From positions 1 to 64,000 of the forward strand of contig NZ_RPHB01000013.1 of NCBI RefSeq assembly GCF_019343195.1: 64,000 bases of DNA. The letters are read 5' to 3'. The position numbers were made by a program, and so were the translations under genes. Of this stretch, positions 36,101-45,051 are shown piece by piece. The notes under the pieces were generated by a model that saw nothing but the letters and a program-made list of their open reading frames with translations, ran no database searches and was not told the DNA's origin. The stretch is from Arthrospiribacter ruber. Lineage in GTDB: Bacteria > Bacteroidota > Bacteroidia > Cytophagales > Cyclobacteriaceae. Positions within the stretch are counted from its first letter, which is position 1. Each line of letters opens with the position of its first letter.

Positions 36101-36365
36101 CACTTGAGCCCAGCCTTATTGATTTACTGGTGAAACCAATGAAGCTAAAATTCAATTCCGTAACCCCATCAGGAATACTCATGGTGAAATTACCTTCAAT
36201 ATCTGTCACAGTTCCAATCTGTGAACCTCTGACAAATACATTGACACCCGGTAGCCCTTCTCCATCTTCGGAGGAAATTACCCGGCCGTTGACATTTCTG
36301 TTTTGTGCATATAATCCAAAATGGACGGTAAATGCTACCAACAACAGCAGTAAAGTTTTCTTCAT
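33195..36365 (-). CDS. SusC/RagA-family TonB-linked outer-membrane transporter
   Basis: 1056 residues. Signal peptide 1-20 (MKKTLLLLLVAFTVHFGLYA), a carboxypeptidase-regulatory-like domain (about 22-105), the SusC signature LGEVLVVGYGAQSKRSITGA, a plug (about 120-240; LQGRVAGVNILTPNG, LKDAAAAAIYGSRASNGVIL) and a barrel to the end (GQARTFTLGINIGI). It imports ligand captured by the SusD partner using TonB energy. No glycoside hydrolase lies next to the pair. A candidate regulator site lies 75 bases upstream. Confidence 0.96.
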   Translation of the reverse strand: MKKTLLLLLVAFTVHFGLYAQNRNVNGRVISSEDGEGLPGVNVFVRGSQIGTVTDIEGNFTMSIPDGVTELNFSFIGFTSKSIRLGSSDFLEVILDPDTETLGEVLVVGYGAQSKRSITGAISSVSGEKIINAPVQSFDQALQGRVAGVNILTPNGVLNNPPVIRVRGVNSLSLSSYPLIVIDGVPTYTDSDAVGTGAGLSFNSAANNPLGNINPADILSVEVLKDAAAAAIYGSRASNGVILITTKRGDQGASKVTFDSWVGRTEPVRLFDLLNAEEYMLIKNEARENAGQEKAFFPYLDNNNRPVDTNWYDVVMRNGIAHNHNLGISGGNARTNYYFSTGYTKQEGILKRNDFERISGRLNIDHKVFDRFSVGATMNYTNSVNQAPNTGSLPGQAFNTSGLARLPLISAPNVPVFLNDGSYNISPNNQLGQGNNTVQSGFTNPAPILDLNRMSSVNSHLMGSIYGDVKLAEGLNYRTTYGIDRLSIEDQTFYSKLHGDGFSNGGQADNLFRTLNRWNLQNTLTYNAGFGDLVDANFLIGNEQQYTQDERWGARRTVIADDFFDSYQGNFTTIIPLGNLQTENYLTSFFARANFNFSGKYLLSFNARRDGFSAFAAGNKFGNFWGVSGGYILSEESFWKSSKLSSSINYFRLRASHGLVGNNGVNNFASLGLYGTGLYGPEPTILYTQPSNPNLTWETSKKTDLGVNFALLNNKIEGEVTWYNNLVDGLILPVPQAPSKGVPGSTTNMTGSGSIDTNIGSMLNRGIEMAVTYKAIQNRNFSWDINLNFSTLRNEVTALESEDSQILTATALETVNITKVGYSVGSLYVVETRGVNPENGRRIFVKRGPGGEETLVQYEHLGSGWTTLDGQPTSQPTQNADGVIMGPVLPTWFGGIDNTFRYKNFDLGIFVQFSGGNYIYNGTKAGLRDMRFWNNHRDVLDRWTPDNTSGSIPRVVYTDNISNGSAFPISENVEKGDFVRVRNLMLGYSLPNHLVQKLKISNARLYGQVQNAFLFTGYTGSDPEISTNGNSPTAAGVDRNSLGQARTFTLGINIGI

Positions 36366-36439
36366 ATTTGAATAGTTTTGTTAAGCCAATGTCCTTCATT
36401 GGCAAGGCTAAAAGTATAGCTCACCCTACATCATAAAAA

Positions 36440-36458
36440 CCCCCAATTTGGGTGATAA
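36440..36458. promoter_or_regulatory. CCC/GGG palindrome, candidate LuxR regulator site 4
   Basis: CCCCCAATTTGGGTGATAA lies 75 bases before the susC ATG. On the minus strand it reads TTATCACCCAAATTGGGGG, followed about 23 bases later by TACTTTTA, a plausible -7 element. A second GGGTGA half-site on the minus strand lies at 36421-36426. It matches the sites at 27612 and 31652. Confidence 0.5.
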
Positions 36459-36877
36459 AACTTAGTGAAAAACAAACCTTTTTTCAGGTATGATCTAAAC
36501 TCGACTTTAAAGGAATTGGAAATAATGAAGGTGAAAAAAAAGCAATGTAAAAAATGGAACTTAAGCTCATTTCTAGGCTATTCACTGTGGAATTTTGAAA
36601 TAAATTACAACCTATTTTGACTAAGTGTAGTTTTTTACCTGAAAATCAAGCTAAAATAATAGGTTAAGAACATCATATTCGTGTAATGCCAATTTAAAAG
36701 CCTATATGGGAATTTTTCTTTAGCATCTCCCTTGATATTTCATTTCTAAAAATCAATCAAAAGATCAACCTAGGCTAAATGAATGAAATCTGGGATTTTT
36801 TATATAACGAGATATCCTAAACAGATGAGTTTTTCCTCAGTCTCTTAAAGCCTTTTTGACCAATCCAACTGAATCTC
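36459..36877. other. Intergenic region between susC and a permease remnant
   Basis: About 420 AT-rich bases. No gene, hairpin or repeat of note was found apart from the regulator site at its left edge. Confidence 0.4.
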
Positions 36878-37372
36878 TTAGAAGTGAGTAATCGGGAATT
36901 CATGCTTTTCCCCAAGTAGGTTTTGGGGAGAAATAAAAATTATATCAAAATTTATTTTAAAGCCCAATAAAGGGTTAAGATAAATGTTTCTAACCAATTC
37001 AGTCTGGTTGACAAAATGCAGAACCAATCCGACGTTTACCTTTTTGCTATAATTTCTAGAGGTTCTAACCGCATATATTTCCAAATATTTGATGACCATA
37101 GATTCAGAAATAAGGATTTTATCCAGACTTCCCAAAACCCCTGCTGCACTTACTTCTACCAATGGAAAAGGGAAAATATCCAGGAAACCATCTTCTGCAA
37201 AAAGGAACTCAGAAGTCCTGAATGTTTCAAAATCCCCAAATTCATCTTTTACGCTCAGCAATGCGTTCACTTTAAGTACTCGGCTGACCTGTTCTAGATC
37301 TTCGACGGTTTCATTCTTCAGCAAATTACCCAAAGCACCTCCTGTCCAGGAGGCTCTTTCATTTCCGCTCAT
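36878..37372 (-). pseudogene. Remnant of a MacB/FtsX-type permease periplasmic domain
   Basis: 164 codons. ALGNLLKNETVEDLEQVSRV, FRTSEFLFAEDGFLDIFPFP and LDKILISESMVIKYLE follow the first periplasmic domain of this permease family. The membrane helix before it and all FtsX helices are missing, and after residue about 105 the sequence no longer matches. It has no signal peptide, so it cannot reach the periplasm. I judge it a decaying gene fragment. Confidence 0.7.
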
Positions 37373-37568
37373 GGTTTTTATCTATTAGTATCGGATTTAT
37401 ATAGGCCCTTATTTAAATTGGTTAGTGGTATAATTGCGGATATACATATTTTGAAATGTATATAATTAATATATCAAATAAATAGATTTATTATTGAAAA
37501 AAATGAATTATAATTATACTAAAATATTATTTTTGTCTTATTGTGTATAATGTTTAAAATTTACTAAA

Positions 37569-38072
37569 ATGAAAAAGCAATCCTTTATCAAGTCTACATC
37601 TATTATTTTAGGAGTAACTATCTTTTTTATGAGTTGTAGCAGTACCACTTTAATCCAATCTAATCCAAGTGGTGCAAAAGTTTATCTTAATGGTGAGCCT
37701 GTGGGTACGACACCTTATTCCCATTCAGACTCTAAAATTGTAGGCTCAACAACGTCCGTTAAACTTGAAAAGGATGGCTATAATCCCTTGAATACTTCTT
37801 TTTCAAGGAATGAAGAGGCGGATGTTGGAGCCATAATTGGAGGTGTATTCTTGTTGTTTCCATTTCTTTGGACGATGAAGTACAAGCCATCCAGAACCTA
37901 TGAATTGATTCCTCTTACCGGTGCAGATCAAGTTTCTCCAAGTCCTCAACAACCAGTGAAAAATGGCTCAAAAGCAGAACAGCTTAGGGAACTAAAGCAG
38001 CTATTTGATGAAGGATTGATAACTGAAGAGGAATACGAAAAGGAAAGGAAAAGAATACTTGAAAGTAACTAA
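37569..38072 (+). CDS. PEGA-domain lipoprotein with C-terminal SHOCT motif
   Basis: 167 residues. Lipoprotein signal with lipid Cys (GVTIFFMSCSS, Cys about 23). A PEGA domain follows at about 28-80 (IQSNPSGAKVYLNGEPVGTT, SVKLEKDGYNPLNTSF), then one hydrophobic segment (about 89-106, GAIIGGVFLLFPFLWTM) and a C-terminal SHOCT motif (EQLRELKQLFDEGLITEEEY). PEGA domains are surface or periplasmic binding modules; SHOCT is a short oligomerisation motif. Role unknown. It appears to be a single-gene unit. Confidence 0.85.
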   Translation: MKKQSFIKSTSIILGVTIFFMSCSSTTLIQSNPSGAKVYLNGEPVGTTPYSHSDSKIVGSTTSVKLEKDGYNPLNTSFSRNEEADVGAIIGGVFLLFPFLWTMKYKPSRTYELIPLTGADQVSPSPQQPVKNGSKAEQLRELKQLFDEGLITEEEYEKERKRILESN

Positions 38073-39162
38073 GAACCAATATTTGGAGGTTTGAAGGGGT
38101 TTGCTTTAAGCATAGCCTCTTCAATTGCTTTAAATTTTTAGAAAGGCTTTAAAAATAACATTCTTCCCAATTTTAAAGCTACTTACATTTAAACATCTGT
38201 GTTTTTTAGGAGAAAAAAGCCGCGATTTATTCAGTGAAATGTGCCTCTACTGGCTTTTTCTGATCTCATTCTATATCTTTTTATATGGCATTTTTTAACA
38301 AAACTGCTGTCAGAATTTTCGAATCAGATTCTTGGAACGGTTTTACCCACTTTCTTTCATAAGGGATCTCCTCAGATTTTTTGAACCGTATACAACTTTT
38401 TCTCATAGTATGTTTTAGGTATTTTTTTCTTTCTTACTAATGCCTTCCAAGTTATGCCTGCCCCTGCTCATGTTTCTGATGTGATGGTGTGGATTTTTCA
38501 AGGGACTTAAACAGGAAGAGTTTTCTGAGCAGGATTAATTCCGTTTCCCCTTGCACTCAGAGCATGGACAAGCAGACAGATGGATCATAATTGGCCATCA
38601 AAAGCTCCAGCGCAAGGAGTGGAAAGTCTGCAACATCATTATGATTACTTCAGAAAACCTTGGATTTGTTCTCTGTCAGCTGGATGGGGAACAGATACAA
38701 CAATGTCATGACTCTGATAGAGAGTATGTCAAGTGCAGCTTTAAATTTACTATTACAGATTAACTTATAGCCACCTCAGGATCTTTTGTAGATAAGAAAA
38801 TTTCTGAGCTCATTGAAGGTCAATTGTCACTAAACTTCTTCTATTTAAAAACTCCCAAATCCAATCATTTCCGGATTTTGCAAATGTATGTTTGAAGCAA
38901 TTAATACATGCTTGATTTGCACTGAAAGTACAAGTTTAAATTTTGGAAGATTTTTTAATTAGTGTCAAAAAAACACTAAAAATTTATGAACGGTAGATTC
39001 TTCATGTAATTACTTTTGCTAAAAGGCCAGTTAACCATAGATTTATAAAATCAAAAAACTCTTTAGTTTTATCTTCTACAGGATTAAAGACTCAAGTTTT
39101 GCAAATGCACCATGCTCATAGGATGATTGTAAATTGGATTTATACTTTAACCATGATTGATA
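38073..39162. other. 1.1-kb region without a recognisable gene
   Basis: A frame of 70 codons at 38551-38763 (HSEHGQADRWIIIGHQKLQR...) and short open stretches around 38220-38520 (e.g. RDLFSEMCLYWLFLISFYIF) look like coding debris but match no family I know. The last 400 bases are AT-rich and must contain the promoter of the PQQ dehydrogenase. It may be a heavily decayed gene. Confidence 0.4.
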
Positions 39163-41430
39163 ATGAACCCTCAAAAAACCAAAATCAAATTTTTCCCTTT
39201 TCTATTTTATTCAATTTGCCTTTCGGTTCTGTTGTCCTGTGAGCAGAGCTCTCAAAAAAGATCTCTGTCAAGTTGGACACATTATGGAGGAAGTCCTGAA
39301 CAGTCCAAGTATTTTAATGCAGTGCAGATCACTCCGGAAAATGTGAATCAGTTGGAAGTTTCCTGGACCTATCCTACCGAAGATGATATACCTTATTTTT
39401 TTAGTCCTATCATAGTAGATACCCTTATGTATGTCATGGGGAAAAATAATTCTTTGATAGCTTTAAATGTGAAAAATGGTCAGGAAGTTTGGATTCACTC
39501 CAATCTGATTGGAATAACCAGGCGAGGGATAAATTATTGGGAAAATGAGGATAAGAGCGATAGACGTTTGATTTTCACAATAAACAATACCATCCAGGCA
39601 ATTGATGCCATGACTGGACAATCCATTAATAGTTTTGGGAATGATGGCTATGTGGACCTTAGGGCCGGCTTGGACAGGCCTCCATCCTCAATTCGGAGGA
39701 TACAACCCATGATGCCGGGAGTGTTGTATGGTGATTTGATAATAATTGGTTCTGCGACAGGAGAGAATTATTTTTCACCACCTGGACACGTCCGGGCCTA
39801 TAATGTCATCACCGGTGAAATGGAATGGATTTTTCATACTATTCCTCATCCCGGGGAATTCGGCTATGAAACCTGGCCCAAAGACGCTTATAAATATGTA
39901 GGAGGTGTAAATGTCTGGAGCGAAATAACAGTTGATAGTGAAAAGGGAATCGCATTTCTGCCATTGGGATCACCAACCTATGATTATTATGGCGCTGACC
40001 GGATCGGAAGTAACCTATTTGGAAACTCACTGGTTGCATTGGATGCCAGGACGGGTAAAAGATTATGGCATTATCAGACAGTTCATCATGACCTTTGGGA
40101 TTATGATTTATCCCCAGCTCCGCAATTGCTTACATTAAATCGAAATGGGAAAAGGATTGAGGCGGTAGCTATTGCCACAAAACACGGTTTTGTTTTTGTT
40201 TTTGACAGGGATACAGGAGAGCCTGTTTTTCCGATTGAAGAGAAGCCATTTCCTCCTAGCGAAATGCCAGGAGAGGAAGCTTGGCCAACCCAGCCTATAC
40301 CTTCTCTTCCAAAATTTACAAGGAGTGAAGTAAGTCTTGAGACCTTGAATCCATATTTTCCGGATAGCATAAAAGAGGTGTGGAATACACGTTTAAGTGA
40401 AGCAAAATCAGGTTTGTACATCCCACCATCTGACAAGTATGAAACTGTCATGATGCCAGGAGCACTCGGGGGCTCAAACTATGGAAATACTGCCGCAGAT
40501 CCTGAAAAGGGCATCATGTACATTCTGACCCAAGAGCATGCATCCATTTACAAACTGAATAAAGTAGAACCACCCAAACTGGACATGTCAGTTGGGCAAA
40601 TCAACCGAGTGAAAACACTTTATAAGGCATCCTGCCAAACCTGCCACGGAGCAGAAATGGAAGGAGGTGTTGGACCACCATTACAGAATATTGGTGAACA
40701 TCTTTTTTATGATGAATTTAGCAATACAGTGCTGAATGGAAAGGGACAAATGCCCGGTTTTGTTCACGTGGATGAGGAAACCTTAAAGGCATTGTACCGA
40801 TACCTTGGAGGGAACCCCAGAACGTTTAACTTTAGGAGAAATCTTGAGGCTCAGGAAGTAGAGGGGCCTGTTGTAGCTTCTGGTGGGGTGAAAATTTTAC
40901 CGGATGAAAACCATAGTTTGCCCATGTCGGATTACCCTGAAGATGTAATTCATCCAGATGTCCGGTACTCTACAGATTATGGTCTGGATTGGCCAGGCTT
41001 AGCAGCGCCACCCTGGTCATCGATCCTTGCATATGATCTGAACGAGGGTGTCATCAAATGGAGAAGGCCTGTTGGCCAAGACTCCCTATATGCTAAGGGA
41101 GACCAAAGTTTGGGTGCTCCAGGGGGAGTATTGAGAAAGGGAATGATTGTGACCTCCACTGGAGTGGTGTTCACCACAGCAAAAGGAGGTAAGCTGTATG
41201 CCTTAGATGCAGAAAATGGAGATGTTTTGTGGGAAGAAACGACTAGTCATGAAATAAATGCCCAACCCAGCATGTACACATTGGACGGCAATCAGTATTT
41301 GGTGATCAATGCAACCTCTAATTTTACCAAAGACAGTTATAACCATTCTAAGAAGCCAGGTGCTATGCCTAGAGGATATGTAGTTTATTCACTTCCCAAA
41401 AAGCAGCCTGCCCCCAATGGATTAAGATAA
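39163..41430 (+). CDS. PQQ-dependent sugar/alcohol dehydrogenase lipoprotein with an inserted cytochrome c
   Basis: 755 residues from ATG 39163; a TTG at 39157 is in frame. A lipoprotein signal ends LSVLLSCEQ. Eight-blade quinoprotein repeats are visible (ALNVKNGQEVWIHSNLIGI, ALDARTGKRLWHYQTVHHDL, VFDRDTGEPVFPIEEKPF, ALDAENGDVLWEETTSHEIN), with the PQQ-site segment HHDLWDYDLSP. A cytochrome c domain is inserted at about 480-555 with heme motif CQTCH (Cys491, Cys494, His495). It would oxidise a sugar or alcohol outside the cytoplasm and pass electrons through the heme to the respiratory chain. Genes for PQQ synthesis are not in the window. It heads the plus-strand run with the cupin and esterase genes. 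Confidence 0.92.
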   Translation: MNPQKTKIKFFPFLFYSICLSVLLSCEQSSQKRSLSSWTHYGGSPEQSKYFNAVQITPENVNQLEVSWTYPTEDDIPYFFSPIIVDTLMYVMGKNNSLIALNVKNGQEVWIHSNLIGITRRGINYWENEDKSDRRLIFTINNTIQAIDAMTGQSINSFGNDGYVDLRAGLDRPPSSIRRIQPMMPGVLYGDLIIIGSATGENYFSPPGHVRAYNVITGEMEWIFHTIPHPGEFGYETWPKDAYKYVGGVNVWSEITVDSEKGIAFLPLGSPTYDYYGADRIGSNLFGNSLVALDARTGKRLWHYQTVHHDLWDYDLSPAPQLLTLNRNGKRIEAVAIATKHGFVFVFDRDTGEPVFPIEEKPFPPSEMPGEEAWPTQPIPSLPKFTRSEVSLETLNPYFPDSIKEVWNTRLSEAKSGLYIPPSDKYETVMMPGALGGSNYGNTAADPEKGIMYILTQEHASIYKLNKVEPPKLDMSVGQINRVKTLYKASCQTCHGAEMEGGVGPPLQNIGEHLFYDEFSNTVLNGKGQMPGFVHVDEETLKALYRYLGGNPRTFNFRRNLEAQEVEGPVVASGGVKILPDENHSLPMSDYPEDVIHPDVRYSTDYGLDWPGLAAPPWSSILAYDLNEGVIKWRRPVGQDSLYAKGDQSLGAPGGVLRKGMIVTSTGVVFTTAKGGKLYALDAENGDVLWEETTSHEINAQPSMYTLDGNQYLVINATSNFTKDSYNHSKKPGAMPRGYVVYSLPKKQPAPNGLR

Positions 41431-41506
41431 ATGGTCTGATTATGTTCTATTGACAAATTAATAATGATAACCATTACACCTTGTTAAACCTAAAACAACC
41501 TACCCT

Positions 41507-42721
41507 ATGAAAAATGCAATTTATCTCATTTTACTATTAATTTCTACGCATCTATCAGCTCAATCTCTGAAAGACAGAATTATCTCAAACGAATCGACAA
41601 CTTATAGAGACCTTTCAGCAGTTCATGAAGGAGCCGGCACAATGGGTTTTACCCAGTTGATAGGAAGGGACGATTTGTTTTCAAACTTCCTCTATTTGCA
41701 TGCAGGAAATATTCATCCCAAATCAGGAATAGGACATCACTTTCATCATTCTATTGAAGAAATGTTTGTCATTTTAGACGGCGAAGCTGAGTTTACAGTA
41801 AATGGGAGAACCAGTACGATTAAAGCACCCGCAATAGTGCCATGTAAAATGGGGGATTCTCATGCTATCTACAATGCGACAGATAAAAACCTTACCTGGC
41901 TGAATTTTGCAGTAAGCAGAGAAAAGGGTAAAACTGATGCATTTGATTTAGGTGATACACGTGTAGGAGTCGCTCAGGATGAGGTGCCTACCTTTGTAAA
42001 TGGCAGATTGGAAAAGGAAAAGCTCAAAGGGAGTCCTTCTACCTTCAATGGAGAAGGAGTCCTGTACCGCAGGATTTTTGGTCCTCAAATATTTGCTACT
42101 GACTGGAATCATGTAGACCATGTTGTCATTCAGCCCGGTAAAAAATCAATTAGTAGAAAATTGGACGGTATTGAGGAAGTCTATTATGTCACCAAAGGAA
42201 GTGGAAGTGTACAAATAGGAAATGATTCAGGAGAATTTAAAACGCACGATGCTTTTCAAGGGGGAATTGGTGAGACACTGTTGTTTTCAAATGAAGGAAA
42301 TGAAGATTTAGAGTTGTTGGTCATCGGTATCAATCCCTCTAAAAACAAACCTTCAGCCCTGGGTAAAAACTCAAATTCACCTGCTGCCATGGCACTGCAA
42401 ATGGAATTTGAAGTGGAAAACCAACATGCAGAGGCTTTTGAGGATATGTATCATTCCATCTATGTGCCTGCAATGACGGTCCAGGAAGGGTATCTTAGCT
42501 CAAAATTGTTAAAAATATATCCTGAGCAAACATCTAAGGAGATTGAAGCAGAGCAGACTTCTTACAATTATCAGATAATGATCGTTTTTGATACGGAAGC
42601 CAACCGAAGAAAATGGGTTGCCAGTAAGCAACATGATATTGCATGGCCAGCAGCTACTGCTCTTTCCAAAGGGTATAAATGGAAAGGATATGATGTGGTG
42701 GGAAATGATAACAGGCATTAA
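41507..42721 (+). CDS. Exported two-cupin protein with C-terminal alpha/beta domain
   Basis: 404 residues, signal peptide about 1-18 (LILLLISTHLSA). The first cupin (about 60-135) holds GIGHHFHHSIEEMFVILDG, with the HxH...E metal ligands, and PCKMGDSHAIYNATD. A second cupin (about 200-275) has GIEEVYYVTKGSGSVQIGN but lacks the His pair. The last 110 residues (MALQMEFEVENQHAEAFEDM) look like a dimeric alpha/beta-barrel (EthD/ABM-like) domain. Substrate unknown; the context suggests a sugar-derived or aromatic compound. Distantly similar cupins occur in the protein at 45052. Confidence 0.8.
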   Translation: MKNAIYLILLLISTHLSAQSLKDRIISNESTTYRDLSAVHEGAGTMGFTQLIGRDDLFSNFLYLHAGNIHPKSGIGHHFHHSIEEMFVILDGEAEFTVNGRTSTIKAPAIVPCKMGDSHAIYNATDKNLTWLNFAVSREKGKTDAFDLGDTRVGVAQDEVPTFVNGRLEKEKLKGSPSTFNGEGVLYRRIFGPQIFATDWNHVDHVVIQPGKKSISRKLDGIEEVYYVTKGSGSVQIGNDSGEFKTHDAFQGGIGETLLFSNEGNEDLELLVIGINPSKNKPSALGKNSNSPAAMALQMEFEVENQHAEAFEDMYHSIYVPAMTVQEGYLSSKLLKIYPEQTSKEIEAEQTSYNYQIMIVFDTEANRRKWVASKQHDIAWPAATALSKGYKWKGYDVVGNDNRH

Positions 42722-42765
42722 AGACCTCGAAAAAATTCTTTAACATAAAACCCAAACTTTCTGAC

Positions 42766-43938
42766 ATGCGCTTAACAAAACTTAGCTTTATATATGTGGT
42801 TTTCACATTGGCTTCATTCCAATGGGTCCAAGATTCGGTTGCCCAGGTTGCTGAAGGATCAATTCCGGCTCCAAGCAATATCAATCCCAATGATTGCCCC
42901 TGTATTTTTGAAGATTTGACCGTTTTGTTTAAGGTCAATGCACCCAATGCCGGTAAAATGCAAATAGATATCGCCGGAAAAATGTATGACATGCATAAAA
43001 ATCAACAGGGCATTTGGGAAGTCAGAACAGATCCATTGGATCCGGGATTCCATTATTATTCATTGGTCATTCAAGGATTAAAGGTTGCTGACCCTGCGAG
43101 TGAAACTTTCTATGGTATGGGAAGGATGGCAAGTGCAATAGAAATTCATGAAGCAGGTATTGACTTTTATGAACTGAAGGATATTCCGCATGGAGAGCTC
43201 AGATCGGTGAATTATTTCTCGAAAACCACAGGTTCCTGGAGGAAAATCAACATCTATACACCTCCAGGATATGATCAGGATCAAAGTGTCCACTATCCGG
43301 TATTGTATATCCAACATGGGGGAGGAGAAGATGAAAGGGGGTGGGCGGAACAGGGAAAAACCAACATTATCCTTGACAACCTGATTGCAGAAGGAAAAGC
43401 AAAGCCGATGATAGTTGCTATTCCTAATGGCAATGTCACCAAACCGGGAATGAATGCCAGAGGATATACAGATGAAGCCATGGATGCATTCAAAGAAGAA
43501 CTTTTTGAAAACATCATCCCGTTTGTGGAACGCAATTACAGGGCAAAACCAAATCAGGAAAACAGGGCTTTGGCAGGATTGTCAATGGGTGGGGGACAAG
43601 CTTTCTACACCGGTCTTCGAAATAGGGACCAATTCGACTATATTGGAATATTCAGTACAGGATTGTTTGGGGGGATAAGGGAAGCGGAGCCTGATTTTGA
43701 TCCTGAAACTATCATTCCGGGAATTCTTTCAGAATCACAGACTTTCAATGCTGGCCTAAAGGTCTTTTACATTTCAGTTGGAGAGCAGGATATGAGAATT
43801 GCAGCCACAAAAAAACTGATCGACACCTTTCAAACCAAAGGGGTGAAGGTGGAATTTGCTTCTTTTCCCGGTGATCATGAATGGCAGGTCTGGAGGAAAT
43901 CCCTGCATGATTTTGCCCAGAAGATTTTTAAGGATTGA
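42766..43938 (+). CDS. Exported CE1-type esterase with N-terminal CBM48-like domain
   Basis: 390 residues, signal peptide about 1-27. Residues about 35-120 form an immunoglobulin-like CBM48/E-set domain (VLFKVNAPNAGKMQIDIAGK, WEVRTDPLDPGFHYYSLVIQ). The rest is the esterase D/IroE-type alpha/beta hydrolase: KINIYTPPGYDQDQSVHYPV, YIQHGGGEDERGWAEQGK, the nucleophile elbow ALAGLSMGGGQAF, and the catalytic His near DHEWQVWRKSL. This architecture is shared with feruloyl and acetylxylan esterases. A paralogue lies at 47092-48201. Confidence 0.88.
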   Translation: MRLTKLSFIYVVFTLASFQWVQDSVAQVAEGSIPAPSNINPNDCPCIFEDLTVLFKVNAPNAGKMQIDIAGKMYDMHKNQQGIWEVRTDPLDPGFHYYSLVIQGLKVADPASETFYGMGRMASAIEIHEAGIDFYELKDIPHGELRSVNYFSKTTGSWRKINIYTPPGYDQDQSVHYPVLYIQHGGGEDERGWAEQGKTNIILDNLIAEGKAKPMIVAIPNGNVTKPGMNARGYTDEAMDAFKEELFENIIPFVERNYRAKPNQENRALAGLSMGGGQAFYTGLRNRDQFDYIGIFSTGLFGGIREAEPDFDPETIIPGILSESQTFNAGLKVFYISVGEQDMRIAATKKLIDTFQTKGVKVEFASFPGDHEWQVWRKSLHDFAQKIFKD

Positions 43939-44048
43939 TATTGGATTTTTGATTGGGTCATCTTCAATTTATCAAGTGTTCTTCCCTAAAGAACCCATCC
44001 ATAAATTTGAATTTTAAAGCCCTCTGTGGACAAATGTCATTTCATTGA

Positions 44049-44987
44049 TTATTGAAAAGGAATGTTATTTTCTTGATTCAGAAACGCACGCTCATTTCTA
44101 AGACTTACATTATCCTTAGTGGGAAAATTTCCAGGTAGTGGGTAGGTGGTTTCTCCCGTTGCCAGCCATTCCGTAACCCGGATGATGGTAGTCTGAAAGC
44201 CAATACACCGGAATGCCGGAGGATAGATCTCATCTTTCCAAAGATGGCCCATACTAGAGTTGTACACCCTGCCCTTTCCATAATTGACTACCCATTCAAT
44301 GGGCCATTTCCTTTGGGTTCCGGTACTGTCATAGGCATAGGACAATACAGTAAGGTTTTCTGCCGGTCCCCGTGGAAAATAATAGACTTCTGTGTTGGCA
44401 GTCTTCCATTGATCGGGATAATCCCTGTTGATCGGATGACGGTTAATGATCTGGATCAGCGCGTCAAACCTGTCACCGTGCCCTGTGTCTTCACCCTCTC
44501 CGGGGGCATGACGGATGATTTTGCCATCTTTGCTTATTTCCAAAGAGTAGCCATAGGATTTGTTTCTCCAGCCCATTCCGATCATTTGGTTGTAAGCAGG
44601 CCAATGGGAAAATGCATTGTTGGCAGAGTGGAGAATAAACAATCCACCTCCATTTTCAACGTAGTCTTCCAGGTCCTTTTCCGCTTCCGGAGACCATTTG
44701 AGTTTAGGATCCCAGATATTGTTGCTGCTCTGGATAACAACTGCATATTTATCAAAATCAGCACGCCAGGCCAATCTTTGTACACTGTCTATTGGGATCG
44801 TTGACACATCTACCAGGAACATTCCAGTCTCTTCCAAAATCCATTTGGTGACTTTAGTTGTCTGTTTCCAATCGTGATTGCTGAAGCCATCTACGATGAG
44901 GACGGGAATTTTATTTGTGTCCTGGACAACTAGGTTCCCCATGTAAGACCCAATTAAGATTCCAGTAATCAACAAGAGCTTTTTCAT
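44049..44987 (-). CDS. Exported ThuA-like protein
   Basis: 312 residues with a signal peptide (about 1-20). ThuA (class I glutamine-amidotransferase-like) fold: PVLIVDGFSNHDWKQTTKVT, YAVVIQSSNNIWDPKLKWSP, EDYVENGGGLFILHSANNAF, then GEDTGHGDRFDALIQIINRH and VVNYGKGRVYNSSMGHLW. ThuA-like proteins are linked to sugar utilisation, but the reaction is unsettled. It is the last gene of the minus-strand operon running from 50158, 64 bases after the SMP-30 gene. Confidence 0.87.
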   Translation of the reverse strand: MKKLLLITGILIGSYMGNLVVQDTNKIPVLIVDGFSNHDWKQTTKVTKWILEETGMFLVDVSTIPIDSVQRLAWRADFDKYAVVIQSSNNIWDPKLKWSPEAEKDLEDYVENGGGLFILHSANNAFSHWPAYNQMIGMGWRNKSYGYSLEISKDGKIIRHAPGEGEDTGHGDRFDALIQIINRHPINRDYPDQWKTANTEVYYFPRGPAENLTVLSYAYDSTGTQRKWPIEWVVNYGKGRVYNSSMGHLWKDEIYPPAFRCIGFQTTIIRVTEWLATGETTYPLPGNFPTKDNVSLRNERAFLNQENNIPFQ

Positions 44988-45051
44988 AGGGGGTGTAAAG
45001 TGAAAGTATCAGAATTAGAAAATCTCATTGGGTTTTAAGATATTTTCATGT

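Noticed and set aside
38551-38763. 70-codon frame HSEHGQADRWIIIGHQKLQR
   Set aside because: It matches no family I know and lies in decayed sequence. I could not tell it from chance, so it is described only as part of the intergenic region.
44244-44804. 186-codon plus-strand frame inside the ThuA-like gene
   Set aside because: Antisense shadow; the minus-strand ThuA frame has a signal peptide and conserved motifs.
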